From assembly GCA_964250225.1 (NCBI GenBank), contig CAXUEY010000008.1, forward strand, positions 5,566 through 69,565: DNA of 64,000 nt, written 5' to 3'. Source of the DNA: Paraktedonobacter sp964250225 (lineage in GTDB: Bacteria; Chloroflexota; Ktedonobacteria; Ktedonobacterales; Ktedonobacteraceae). Each line of letters opens with the position of its first letter. Position 1 is the stretch's first letter. Position numbers and translations under genes: made by a program. The notes under the pieces were generated by a model. It had not been told where the DNA came from. It did not search any database and worked only from the letters and a program-made list of their open reading frames with translations. This document shows positions 8,295 to 17,170 of this stretch, in pieces.

Positions 8295-9155
8295 ATGGAT
8301 AGCGAAATACCCACTATCACAAACAACAATACTTTATCGCAGGAATATACGTATAGATTTATTGAGAAACGAGCGCAAGTCAGCGAGGCAGTTAGCCAGT
8401 TGAGCGCCACGGGCAGCGGACAGATCGGGCTGGTAACTATTCACCTGACCTATAAAAGCGCTGAGAAAAACGCGCAGACCCGCGCGGTGCTAGCAGAACA
8501 CACGCATGAGAGCAGTATCTATTTATTGCAGCATCTGCGCGCGCGAGTGCGTAAAACCGATTCTGTCTTTATCCAGCAGCACAGTATGTATTTTGTGTTG
8601 CCTGGAGCTACTATACAGGGTGCGCAGATCGTTGAAGAACGGCTGTGGGAGGCGCTGCTCTGGTGCGCGCACAATATGAGCGAGTTGCACATGCTGCGTC
8701 CACAGACTATGACGATTGGATATAGCGCCTTCCCAGAGCCACAAGCCAGCCCGGATGCCCTGCTCACAGCAGCCGATAAGATCAGCAAACGCCAGCGCGA
8801 GCAGAGCAAACGTGTGAGCTTGCGTGGCCGAGGACGTTGCCTGGGCAAGATCGCGCCAGTAGAGCAGGAGACGCCAGAGGAGCTGCCGCAACTGGCAAAG
8901 AAGCTGGGCATTCCCTATCTCTCCTTGTTACCACACCAGGTACCACCACGCCTGCAACAGGTCGTCGACGCCAGACTTGCGCACGAACTTCACTGCTACC
9001 CCGTCGGGCGCGCGCGCAACACCTTGACTGTGGCTATGCGCGACCCCCAGGATCATCACGCGTTAGAGCGTTTACAACAGGCGACGGGCTTGCGTATCTT
9101 CCCCGTATTGGCGCATCCAGAGGCATTGGAAAACGCGCTCAAACACCTGGACTAA
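8295..9155 (+). CDS. Degenerate GGDEF domain fused to MshEN/T2SSE-N domain
   Basis: A 286-residue cytosolic protein with two recognisable parts. Residues ~20-165 follow the GGDEF nucleotide-cyclase fold (KTDSVF, then YFVLPGATIQGA, then TIGYSAFP and a terminal helix), but the GGDEF signature is replaced by QHSMY, so cyclase activity is not expected. Residues ~195-285 match the N-terminal domain of type II secretion/pilus ATPases (T2SSE_N, MshEN), including KLGIPYLSL, TVAMRDPQD and ATGLRIFP; MshEN domains in other proteins bind cyclic di-GMP. No ATPase follows. I read it as a free-standing second-messenger sensor or adaptor. ATG 8295 is chosen because AAAGGCAGG sits eight bases upstream; the frame opens slightly earlier with a TTG. 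Confidence 0.75.
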   Translation: MDSEIPTITNNNTLSQEYTYRFIEKRAQVSEAVSQLSATGSGQIGLVTIHLTYKSAEKNAQTRAVLAEHTHESSIYLLQHLRARVRKTDSVFIQQHSMYFVLPGATIQGAQIVEERLWEALLWCAHNMSELHMLRPQTMTIGYSAFPEPQASPDALLTAADKISKRQREQSKRVSLRGRGRCLGKIAPVEQETPEELPQLAKKLGIPYLSLLPHQVPPRLQQVVDARLAHELHCYPVGRARNTLTVAMRDPQDHHALERLQQATGLRIFPVLAHPEALENALKHLD

Positions 9156-9359
9156 CGTCGAACGCCGCTGCGTTTCTCGCACGCACCCTGATCGACACAA
9201 CGTGAAACAATGTGACACACAAGCGAAAAATCTCACAACATTTTCGTTGCCAAAGAGCTAGCCAGGACAGTCCTCGACGCGGTATAGTTAAGTATATCAA
9301 ATAGCATACACATCCGTTCGCATGAGTGGATGGTACACTGCGCAGAAAGGACTTGTAGG

Positions 9360-10517
9360 ATGAGCAACCAAAAAGTACGCGTGGCAATTATTGGCGTGGG
9401 CAACTGCGCCAGTTCGCTGGTACAGGGCGTACAGTACTACCGTGATGCCAAAGCTGAGGATTTTGTCCCCGGATTGATGCATACCAATCTCGGAGGGTAT
9501 CACATTCGTGATATCGAGTTCACAGCAGGCTTTGACATCAACGAGACAAAAGTCGGCAAGGATTTGAGCGAGGCTATTTTCGCCGCGCCCAATAATACGT
9601 ACCGCTTCGCTGAGGTGCCACACCTCAACGCTCCCGTGTATCGGGGCATGACGCATGATGGCTTGGGCAAATATCTGTCGCAGGTGATTACCAAATCAGA
9701 ACGGCAAACGGATGATCTGGTGAACATTCTGAAGGATACCGGGACCGATGTTGTCATCAACTACCTGCCGGTGGGAGCTGAGAACGCGACCAAGTGGTAC
9801 GTTGAGCAGATCTTGCAGGCAGGCGTTGGCTTTGTAAACTGCATCCCGGTTTTCATTGCGCGCGAACAATACTGGCAGGACCGCTTTAAAGAGGCGAAGC
9901 TGCCCATGATCGGCGACGATATTAAGAGCCAGGTGGGAGCGACGATTGTCCATCGCGTCCTGGCACGTCTCTTCCAGGAGCGCGGTGTGCGCCTGGAGCG
10001 GACGATGCAGCTCAACGTGGGCGGCAACACCGACTTCTACAATATGCTGGAACGCGAGCGTCTGGAATCGAAGAAGATCAGTAAAACGAACGCCGTGACC
10101 AGCCAGCTCGATTATGAGATTGGCGCCGAGAATGTCCACATTGGCCCCTCGGACTATGTAGAATGGCTCAGTGACCGCAAATGGGCCTATATTCGCCTGG
10201 AGGGTCGCACCTTTGGCGATGTGCCGCTGAACGTTGAGCTGAAGCTGGAGGTGTGGGACTCGCCAAACTCCGCCGGCGTGGTGATCGACGCGGTACGCCT
10301 GGTCAAGCTGGCCCTGGATCGCGGCATCAGCGGCTCCCTGGAAGGCCCCAGCTCCTACCTGATGAAGTCCCCGCCAGTACAGCACCACGACGATGTGGCC
10401 CGCGAACTGACCGAGGCCTTCATTCGCGATGAACATCCGCAGGAAACCGCTACATCTGAGGCGGTCCCACCTGCTGATATCGCCAATGGACACAAAGTCG
10501 AGACACAGGCCGACTAA
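9360..10517 (+). CDS. ino1: Inositol-3-phosphate synthase
   Basis: A 385-residue NAD-dependent enzyme of the short prokaryotic form, which converts glucose 6-phosphate to myo-inositol 3-phosphate (EC 5.5.1.4), the first step to inositol lipids, mycothiol-like thiols or compatible solutes. Visible are the NAD loop GVGNCASS near the start, NYLPVGAEN and CIPVFIA in the middle, and the catalytic block DDIKSQVGAT followed by LNVGGNTDFYNM, all characteristic. The tail past about residue 355 is a disordered extension. ATG 9360 follows AGAAAGGA and matches family starts. The gene stands alone, with a long hairpin at 10521 directly behind it. Confidence 0.95.
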   Translation: MSNQKVRVAIIGVGNCASSLVQGVQYYRDAKAEDFVPGLMHTNLGGYHIRDIEFTAGFDINETKVGKDLSEAIFAAPNNTYRFAEVPHLNAPVYRGMTHDGLGKYLSQVITKSERQTDDLVNILKDTGTDVVINYLPVGAENATKWYVEQILQAGVGFVNCIPVFIAREQYWQDRFKEAKLPMIGDDIKSQVGATIVHRVLARLFQERGVRLERTMQLNVGGNTDFYNMLERERLESKKISKTNAVTSQLDYEIGAENVHIGPSDYVEWLSDRKWAYIRLEGRTFGDVPLNVELKLEVWDSPNSAGVVIDAVRLVKLALDRGISGSLEGPSSYLMKSPPVQHHDDVARELTEAFIRDEHPQETATSEAVPPADIANGHKVETQAD

Positions 10518-10520
10518 CGC

Positions 10521-10575
10521 TTTGAGTGGTGGATGTGTTCTCCGTTGAAAGTGGAGAATGCATCCACCACTCAAA
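10521..10575. repeat. 26-bp RNA hairpin after ino1
   Basis: The first 15 bases (TTTGAGTGGTGGATG) pair perfectly with the last 15. The inner part continues through two wobble pairs, TTCTCC with GGAGAA and three more pairs to a GAA loop, so an RNA would form about 26 continuous base pairs. There is no U-tract after it, so it is not a normal intrinsic terminator. The 3' arm can also pair with what follows (CACTC-AAAA-GAGTG at 10568-10581), giving two exclusive folds in front of the kinase gene at 10597. Confidence 0.75.
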
Positions 10576-10596
10576 AGAGTGAAAGATACCATTGTT

Positions 10597-11793
10597 ATGC
10601 AAATGCCGGATCTCTACTGCCCCGAATGTGGCGCGGCTAATCTGCGGCATGCCACGATCTGTTTTGCCTGCCGCCATCCGCTTGATCCACCGCCTGCACC
10701 GGACATACCAGCCACACCTATGCAGATCGAGCTAAACCTCTCATCCGGCTCGCTAACAATGATCCAGTTACAGCAACCCCAGCCTACAACAAATCTCTTG
10801 CACGAGCGCTACCAGGTGCTTGATAAAGTGGGTACCGGTGGCTTTGGCGCAGTTTACAAAGCACGCGACACACTCAGGCGCAACCGCATGGTGGCAATTA
10901 AAGCTATCGAGCTAGATACCCTCAGCGCCTCGCAAGCTATTGAGGCCACCGACACCTTTAATCGCGAGTTGGGCCTGCTCTCGACGCTTGACCATCCGAA
11001 TCTGCCACATGTTTATGAGCACTTTATCGACGCCACCCACTGGTATCTGGTGATGGACTTTATCGACGGTGAACCGCTTGAAGAACGCCTGCAACAGGTC
11101 GCGGAGGGTCGTCTACCGCTGAAAGAGGTGCTCGATCTCGCACTCCAACTCTGCAATGTGTTGCAGTATTTGCACCAGTTGAAACCACCAATTATTTTCC
11201 GCGATGTCAAACCGGCCAATATTATGCTCACACCCGGCGGCAGCCTCTATCTGATCGACTTCGGCATTGCGCGCCGTTTCAAGCCCGGCCAGAGCAAAGA
11301 TACCACGCCACTCGGTTCCCCAGGCTTTGCCGCACCCGAACAGTATGGCAAGGCGCAGACGACGCCGCGCACCGATATCTACGGGCTTGGCGCAACCCTC
11401 TATTTCCTGCTGACCGGTTACGATCCCGCCAACACCCCTTTCCACTTGCCGCCAATCCTCTCGCTCTGTCCCACCGTACCTGAGCCACTGGCAAATCTGA
11501 TTACGTCAATGCTCGCACTCGATCCGGCGCAGCGACCCGCCAGCATCACGGATGTCCAGCGCCTGCTCCAGAGTTATGCACCACTGTCCCGCCTGGTTGT
11601 GTTGCGCCCAACACCGTCGTCCGCACCCACACCCAATAGGGCGTATCGCATGCCAGCGATGGCACCTACACGCCGCCAACGCCTGCTACAAATTGGCAGG
11701 GTACTGATCGCGGTTATTGTTATTGGCATTGTGCTCGCCATTTGTATCCTCAGCGTCCTCAGTCCTGTACCTATACCGCATATTGGCTCATAA
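10597..11793 (+). CDS. Zinc-ribbon Ser/Thr kinase with C-terminal membrane anchor
   Basis: A 398-residue protein kinase. The N-terminus is a zinc ribbon (CPEC at 8-11, CFAC at 22-25), followed by a Pro-rich linker. The kinase domain starts at ~70 with glycine loop GTGGFG, ATP-binding VAIK, catalytic loop IIFRDVKPAN, the DFG segment and APEQYG. One hydrophobic helix lies just before the C-terminus (about 370-392), so the kinase faces the cytosol from a tail anchor. As in the other two kinases, the HRD His is Phe. The start is taken at ATG 10597, just before the ribbon; the next Met, two codons on, is equally possible. The ribosome site is weak, and the start lies just beyond the two alternative hairpins described at 10521. 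Confidence 0.88.
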   Translation: MQMPDLYCPECGAANLRHATICFACRHPLDPPPAPDIPATPMQIELNLSSGSLTMIQLQQPQPTTNLLHERYQVLDKVGTGGFGAVYKARDTLRRNRMVAIKAIELDTLSASQAIEATDTFNRELGLLSTLDHPNLPHVYEHFIDATHWYLVMDFIDGEPLEERLQQVAEGRLPLKEVLDLALQLCNVLQYLHQLKPPIIFRDVKPANIMLTPGGSLYLIDFGIARRFKPGQSKDTTPLGSPGFAAPEQYGKAQTTPRTDIYGLGATLYFLLTGYDPANTPFHLPPILSLCPTVPEPLANLITSMLALDPAQRPASITDVQRLLQSYAPLSRLVVLRPTPSSAPTPNRAYRMPAMAPTRRQRLLQIGRVLIAVIVIGIVLAICILSVLSPVPIPHIGS

Positions 11794-11894
11794 ACGCTTC
11801 TCTGCCCCGTCAAACGTGCTACAATAACTGCTAGCACCGCCTGCTCACACGGGCCGCGTCAGGATAACGTTCATACGCAGCAAGGAACACGTTC

Positions 11895-13376
11895 ATGGCA
11901 GATCAGTCCACCATACTCGCGCTCGACATCGGCACCTCTTCTACACGCGCCATCCTCTATGATGCCAGCGGTACACCCGTCCCTGATATGTGTACCCAAC
12001 AAACGTACTCGCTCACAACCTCACACGAAGGCGAAGCCTCGGTTGATGCGGATTTCCTGGTCGAACTGGTGGCACGCACTATCGATGAGATACTGCACAA
12101 AGCGGGAGAGCGCGCCGGACACATCATCGGCGTGGCAACCTCAGCCTTCTGGCATACGTTTGTGCCGCTGGATGCCACTGGCCGTCCACTCATGCCGCTG
12201 CTGACCTGGGAGGACACGCGTCCGCAGCAGGCGGCAACCGACCTGCGCGCTCGCCTCGATGAGCACGCGATCCACCAGCGCACAGGAGTATGCCTGCACA
12301 CCAGTTACTGGCCCGCGAAGCTCACCTGGCTGGCCAGCACGCAGCCCGAAATCGCTACGCGCGCAGCCCAGTATGTCTCATTCGCCGAATATCTCTACAC
12401 GCGTTTCCTGGGCCGCGCCGACTGTAGCCTCTCAACAGCCTCCGGTACCGGTCTACTCAACACGCGCACCCACACCTGGGATACAGAATTGCTCACCTCT
12501 CTGCACATCTCGCCCACTCAATTGCCTGCATTATGCGACCTGCCCGATACCCAGCAAGGTTTGACACCTGAATTTTCCACGCGCTGGCCCGCGCTTAAAA
12601 ACGTTCCCTGGTTCCCGGCGGTTGGGGATGGAGCTGCCGCGAACGTGGGCTCCAATTGCGCGACACTCTCCACCTGGGCTGTGACTATAGGAACATCCAG
12701 CGCCATGCGCGTAGTTGTGCCGCCTGAACAGGTCGTGTCTCAGCAGGGACTCTGGCTCTACGCCATCGATCAGCGCCGCGCCCTGCTGGGAAGCGCGCTC
12801 AGCGAGGGCGGCAATCTGCTGGCCTGGCTGCAACACACCCTGCAACTGCCCGACGTGGCTGCACTCGACGACCAACTGGCCCGCCTGGTCCCGGCGGCAC
12901 ACAGCCTGACCATCCTGCCTATGCTCACAGGGGAACGCGGCCCCGGCTGGCACGCGCGCGCCACTATGACCATCTCCGGGCTGACGGTACATACCACACC
13001 CGCTGAAATCGCGCTTGCGACCCTCGAAGCCCTCGTCTTCCAGCTCAGCCGCGTCTACGACCAGCTCACCGACGAACTCGCCGGGCAGGTCACGCACCCC
13101 CGCCTGATCGCCAGCGGCGCGGCTCTGCTCAACTCATCAATCCTGCCGCACATCCTGGCCGATACACTCAATTGCCCCATCGAACTCAATAAGGCCAGCG
13201 AAGCCTCGGCACGTGGCGCGGCTCTCCTGGCCCTGGAAGCGCTGGGACTCCTGCCCGATCTCGCGCAACTCGCGCCCACACCGACCAGCATTGTGCGACC
13301 CGATCTGGAGAAGCACGCGATCTATGCGGAGGCGCGTGAGCGGCAGCAGAAATTGTACGAGATGATTATAGAGTGA
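11895..13376 (+). CDS. FGGY-family sugar kinase (gluconokinase/xylulokinase-like)
   Basis: A 493-residue ASKHA-fold carbohydrate kinase that phosphorylates a sugar or sugar acid with ATP. The N-terminal phosphate-1 motif ALDIGTSSTRA, the substrate-loop WEDTRP near 97, the adenosine-side segments GDGAAANVGS and ITIGTSSAM-like, and the late ASGAALLNS motif place it in the FGGY family. Spacing and the W-x-DTR segment resemble bacterial FGGY gluconate kinases more than glycerol kinases, but the substrate cannot be fixed by reading alone. The next gene starts 16 bases downstream on the same strand, so both are probably co-transcribed. Confidence 0.88.
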   Translation: MADQSTILALDIGTSSTRAILYDASGTPVPDMCTQQTYSLTTSHEGEASVDADFLVELVARTIDEILHKAGERAGHIIGVATSAFWHTFVPLDATGRPLMPLLTWEDTRPQQAATDLRARLDEHAIHQRTGVCLHTSYWPAKLTWLASTQPEIATRAAQYVSFAEYLYTRFLGRADCSLSTASGTGLLNTRTHTWDTELLTSLHISPTQLPALCDLPDTQQGLTPEFSTRWPALKNVPWFPAVGDGAAANVGSNCATLSTWAVTIGTSSAMRVVVPPEQVVSQQGLWLYAIDQRRALLGSALSEGGNLLAWLQHTLQLPDVAALDDQLARLVPAAHSLTILPMLTGERGPGWHARATMTISGLTVHTTPAEIALATLEALVFQLSRVYDQLTDELAGQVTHPRLIASGAALLNSSILPHILADTLNCPIELNKASEASARGAALLALEALGLLPDLAQLAPTPTSIVRPDLEKHAIYAEARERQQKLYEMIIE

Positions 13377-13392
13377 AAAAGAGGAACACAGC

Positions 13393-14487
13393 ATGTCATT
13401 TCCCAATCCTGAACTGCGAGCCAGTTGTCAGCATTTTCTATCAGGACACCTTCCCAGAACGCAGCGAACCTGGCTGGCGGATCTGGCAACCTCACCGCTG
13501 GCCGAGTTGCGCCTGGATGTCTATAACGAAGGGCCTGCTATCGCCCTCCTGGAAGGAGAAGTGGCAACTCTCCTGGGGAAAGAGGCGGCGCTTTTCGTTC
13601 ATAAGGGTGTAGTGGCCCAGCAGATGGCCCTGCGCGCCTGGACTGATCGCTCTGGAAAGCGCGCTGTCGCGCTACACCCGAAGAGTCATATCGAGCTGGA
13701 TGAGCGTCAGGCCTACGAACGGCTGCATCCACTCGTTGGACTATGCGCGGGTGCAGACCACCGTCCCTTCACGCTCCAGGAACTCAAAGCGCTCCACGAA
13801 CCTTGCGGCGCTATCGTCATCGAGCTACCCCTGAGACGCGCAGGGTACAAACTATTGCCCTGGGAAGAGCTGGTTGCGATCTCTGCATGGGCACGCGAAC
13901 AGGGCATCCCCCTGCATTTTGACGGAGCGCGTCTATGGGAGTGCGCCCCTTTTTATGGACGCTCCTACGCCGAGATTGCGGCCCTTGCCGATTCGGTCTA
14001 TGTCTCTTTCTACAAAGGTCTGGGCGGGCTGGCAGGGTGCATCCTGGCTGGCCCGGCGGACTTTATCGAGGAGACGCGTGCCTGGCATATCCGCCTGGGA
14101 GGGAGCCTCTACACAGTTTTCCCCTATATCCTGGCCGCCTACGACGGGCTGCATCACCATCTCCCCAAAATGGAGGCATACGTTGCGCGAGCACGCGAGG
14201 TGAGCGCCGCACTCGCGCACCTGCCAGGTGTGATGATTGTGCCCGATCCACCGCATACCAACGCCTTCCAGATCTATTTGCCCACCACTCGTGAAAAGCT
14301 GCAAAAAGCCGCCGAGAAGCTGGCAAAAACGGAGCGTCTCTGGCTCTTCAGCAGCTTTATGGAAACGACCTTTCCTGCCTTAACCATGAGTGAGATCACA
14401 ATAGGTGAAGCAGCAGAACAGTGGACGACAGAAGAGATCGTCATCGCACTGCAACAACTGCTTGATTATACAAGAGATGATCTATAA
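13393..14487 (+). CDS. Threonine-aldolase-like PLP enzyme
   Basis: A 364-residue fold-type I PLP enzyme of the threonine aldolase / beta-eliminating lyase group (PF01212). Typical elements are the AALFVHKG loop after the first helices, LHFDGARLWE where the Asp contacts the PLP ring, and SFYKGLGG, whose Lys forms the Schiff base (about residue 206). Low-specificity threonine aldolases split L-threonine or allo-threonine to glycine and acetaldehyde. It sits 16 bases after the sugar kinase with an AAAGAGGAA ribosome site. An association with gluconate or sugar metabolism is not obvious. Confidence 0.85.
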   Translation: MSFPNPELRASCQHFLSGHLPRTQRTWLADLATSPLAELRLDVYNEGPAIALLEGEVATLLGKEAALFVHKGVVAQQMALRAWTDRSGKRAVALHPKSHIELDERQAYERLHPLVGLCAGADHRPFTLQELKALHEPCGAIVIELPLRRAGYKLLPWEELVAISAWAREQGIPLHFDGARLWECAPFYGRSYAEIAALADSVYVSFYKGLGGLAGCILAGPADFIEETRAWHIRLGGSLYTVFPYILAAYDGLHHHLPKMEAYVARAREVSAALAHLPGVMIVPDPPHTNAFQIYLPTTREKLQKAAEKLAKTERLWLFSSFMETTFPALTMSEITIGEAAEQWTTEEIVIALQQLLDYTRDDL

Positions 14488-14575
14488 GTATTTTCTCACA
14501 AATTGAGCTGAGAACAAGCTATCTGTAGGCATCCCTGGATAACGAGCTTCTCGCCCATAGGAAACCAACATCGAC

Positions 14576-14595
14576 CTGTACCACACAGGGTACAG
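14576..14595. terminator. Possible hairpin terminator between convergent genes
   Basis: CTGTACC (14576-14582) pairs with GGTACAG (14589-14595) across a 6-base loop, between the convergent PLP-enzyme and SGNH genes. No U-run follows on either strand, so termination strength is doubtful. The rest of 14488-14628 shows nothing else. Confidence 0.3.
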
Positions 14596-14628
14596 ATCAA
14601 TGTCCTGAGTGAAACCAGTTAGGAGAGA

Positions 14629-15462
14629 TCAGTAGCCAGCCGCCTGCTCAAATGCGCTGGCCATCGCGCTATACCCGGCGTCGCGCGCGTGAATATCTTT
14701 GAAAGTGCTACAGATCCAGGTGAAGGAGCAGGTGTTGGGATCGGGCGTGGCCGCCCCGCCAAAGGGCGCGAAGACATCGACGAGGGTGGCAAAGCCGGCG
14801 GCGTCGGTAGCCAGGTGCTGGTTGAGTTCCTGCACATAGGGGACCGAAGCTGGACAGCTATTCTGGAAAGGATCGTAGTAGTCCATCAAGAGCACATCGC
14901 TGGTGAGCTGGTCATTGACGGTCAGGGCCGCGATCAGTTGTGGCAGAATGACCTGGGTCAGATTGGTATCCATCGTGGCCAGATCGGTTTCCCAGTTCGC
15001 GTTGACGAGACAGGTTGAGGCGTTGATATCCTTAATGACATCATTGGCCCCGATATCCAGCGTTACCGGACTGACCTGACCCGCGTATTTGTGCAGATAT
15101 TTCAGGATCGCTGGGAGTTGTGGGCCAGTATACACGTATTTGCGCAAGAGTGGATAGGGGCAGCCGCCTTTGATCATCGTCACCGTCGTCTCACCGGGAC
15201 AGGCCAGGTTATCGTAATGTTGCACGCCGTGCCCCTTGAGATCGCGAAAAAAGTCGCTTGAGTATCCCTCAGCCCAGTTAAAATCTGGCTGGTAGCCAAA
15301 GGCCAGCGAGTCGCCAATAGCCAGGTAGAAGGATTTTGGTCCTACCGGGACAAGACGATGGCGCGTAGTGGCGTGCGCCGCTGGCGCTACCAGCAGCCTC
15401 AGAGAGAGCACAAGAGCGATAAGCGCGCTGATGCGCAGAAAACGAGTAGTGTTGCCTTGCAT
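14629..15462 (-). CDS. Secreted SGNH/GDSL hydrolase
   Basis: A 277-residue exported esterase/lipase-like protein. A signal peptide with hydrophobic core (ISALIALVLSL) ends near AAHA. The mature part has block I GDSLAFGY with the nucleophile Ser, a block II Gly in ACPGETT, block III DIGANDV, and block V DIHARDAGY with the catalytic Asp and His. It has the Cys-rich look of secreted actinobacterial GDSL lipases, with several Cys for disulfides. The ATG at 15462 has GAAGAGGGAAA upstream, while an in-frame ATG six codons earlier has no ribosome site. The target (lipid or cell-wall acyl groups) cannot be told. Confidence 0.88.
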   Translation of the reverse strand: MQGNTTRFLRISALIALVLSLRLLVAPAAHATTRHRLVPVGPKSFYLAIGDSLAFGYQPDFNWAEGYSSDFFRDLKGHGVQHYDNLACPGETTVTMIKGGCPYPLLRKYVYTGPQLPAILKYLHKYAGQVSPVTLDIGANDVIKDINASTCLVNANWETDLATMDTNLTQVILPQLIAALTVNDQLTSDVLLMDYYDPFQNSCPASVPYVQELNQHLATDAAGFATLVDVFAPFGGAATPDPNTCSFTWICSTFKDIHARDAGYSAMASAFEQAAGY

Positions 15463-15598
15463 ACCATTTCCCTCTTCCATCAGAAACGCAGCATGCGATC
15501 ATGCGCGTCAGGCAAACGACGGTGAAGCATTTGTACATTCTATTTCCAGTATAGACCGCGCTACAACATCTGTGTACCCACCTCCCGCCAGAACAAAA

Positions 15599-15628
15599 AG
15601 GAGAGCAACACCGCGGTGTTGCTCTCCT
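15599..15628 (-). terminator. Intrinsic terminator of the secreted-protein gene at 15650
   Basis: A perfect 30-bp palindrome centred on CCGCGG, with 15-bp arms starting AGGAGAGCAACACC, is followed on the - strand by CTTTTTG. It lies 22 bases beyond the stop codon of the 506-residue gene. Confidence 0.85.
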
Positions 15629-15649
15629 CCTGTTTATTCACGCCTGAGT

Positions 15650-17170
15650 TCACGGACAGGGGTTCGGACGCACGCCGCTGTCGGCGGTGCCGAAGAACCA
15701 GGCAAGATCGGGGCCGCCATACTGGGCATCGCGACCAAAATCATTGATTGTGGAACCGCGAATGTCATTACCAAAGGTCAGGACGCAGTGTGAGCCGTAG
15801 CCCGACTGGGCATAGAAGGGGTAGAAGGTTGCTCCAGGCGGCGGCACGGTACAATCGCTGCCGTTGTCCTTGCAATTTGGCTCAGTCGAAAGCACCTCTG
15901 TCTGGAAGATCAGCGAGCTATACTCGTGGCTGTATGCGCCGTCCCCCTCGTCATAGGCGAAGGCGAGATCATCGTCGCGACCAGAGTAACTACGCGGTGG
16001 ATGGATCAGCGCGGGCGTAGCGGTGTTGCGCGTACCATCAGGCCAGTCAGCCTGGTAGGAGTTGCCATCGTAGTCGGTATCGTTAGCGGTACAGCCGGGG
16101 ATCAGTGGACCAGAGAAGCAGGAGCCATCGTCGGCATCGTTATCAGCAGCCTCAAAATGCCCAACCTCGTAGGCAATACCAATGTTGGCTTGCAGAAAGG
16201 TCCAGGAGACGACATTATGCAGTTTCGCGGTACTAAACTCAGGGTGGAATGAGAAGTTTGTAGGCGCGCATGTGTTCACATCCAGGCTCTGGAAGGCGTT
16301 CGCAGCACTGGCAACCATATAGCCGGTTTGATGGGTGCTTCGATCATGCAGCACATTGATGACTCCATTGGGCGTATCGTGCATGGTAATCTCGATATCG
16401 TCACCCTGGTTCATCAAGAGCGTCTGCGTGTTGGGCGTAAAGGTTGCGTTGGTGGCGCTGGCTGGTCCTGGCGGGCCAGTGGGAATGCCATCGCGCTGGA
16501 TAAAGGCGAAGTTAGCTGGCTCGGTGCAGTTGGGGTTGCAGGTTGGAGCAGCCGGATCGCACTTGAAACTATCAATAGTCATAGCCGCGCACCAGTGGGT
16601 CGCATCACAGCTCAACTGAGTGAGATAGGGATAGAAGCCGGGCGGATAGAATTGCAGTTCCAGAATAGCGGACCCGGCCACCGAGGGGTCGTTCGAGAAC
16701 TGCGAGGGCGGGTTCTTGTCGCTATCGGGCGTGCAGGGCTTCAGCGGGTAGGACGACGACTCGCACAGCGACATGCTGAACCAGAAGGTCGCGGCATTCT
16801 GAAAACTCTGAGTCGCGGGCAGAGGATGTTCTCTGGGCAGCGTGATATGCCAGCGCACATTATTGCCAGAACCAGGCCGGTTCGATAAAAACTGCGAACT
16901 GGGTTCATCATGGCCAATGTAATGGCCATTGTCCTCGCCACGCTCGCCATGAAGACCGGTCATGTCCGCGCAGGGAAAATTGCGTTTGACCGCCTGCTGA
17001 ATTGGGCTATAACCATTGCAGTCCAGTTCACCACGCGGTGCGAATTGGGGGCCAGCCGCGTGTGTGACAGGCGGCTGAAGCGTAGAAACAGCCAGCGAGA
17101 GAGAGACCACGGCAATCAGGGCCAGAGAAAACCGGGTCAGAATACCGTTGGCGCGAAAGAAGGTTCTCAT
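15650..17170 (-). CDS. Secreted protein of unknown function (506 aa)
   Basis: The N-terminus is a clear signal peptide (Arg-rich head, FSLALIAVVSLSLAV core, cleavage near THAA). The mature protein is rich in Pro, Asn, Gly and aromatic residues, has many Cys in loops and Asp-rich segments (ADNDADDG, NDTDYDG) that could bind calcium. I recognise no catalytic motif. The start at 17170 is set by AAGGAGAG upstream and by the signal peptide; the frame is open further upstream without a ribosome site. It may be a cell-surface or matrix protein of the mycelium. It is followed by a strong terminator and then the SGNH gene in the same orientation. Confidence 0.75.
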   Translation of the reverse strand: MRTFFRANGILTRFSLALIAVVSLSLAVSTLQPPVTHAAGPQFAPRGELDCNGYSPIQQAVKRNFPCADMTGLHGERGEDNGHYIGHDEPSSQFLSNRPGSGNNVRWHITLPREHPLPATQSFQNAATFWFSMSLCESSSYPLKPCTPDSDKNPPSQFSNDPSVAGSAILELQFYPPGFYPYLTQLSCDATHWCAAMTIDSFKCDPAAPTCNPNCTEPANFAFIQRDGIPTGPPGPASATNATFTPNTQTLLMNQGDDIEITMHDTPNGVINVLHDRSTHQTGYMVASAANAFQSLDVNTCAPTNFSFHPEFSTAKLHNVVSWTFLQANIGIAYEVGHFEAADNDADDGSCFSGPLIPGCTANDTDYDGNSYQADWPDGTRNTATPALIHPPRSYSGRDDDLAFAYDEGDGAYSHEYSSLIFQTEVLSTEPNCKDNGSDCTVPPPGATFYPFYAQSGYGSHCVLTFGNDIRGSTINDFGRDAQYGGPDLAWFFGTADSGVRPNPCP

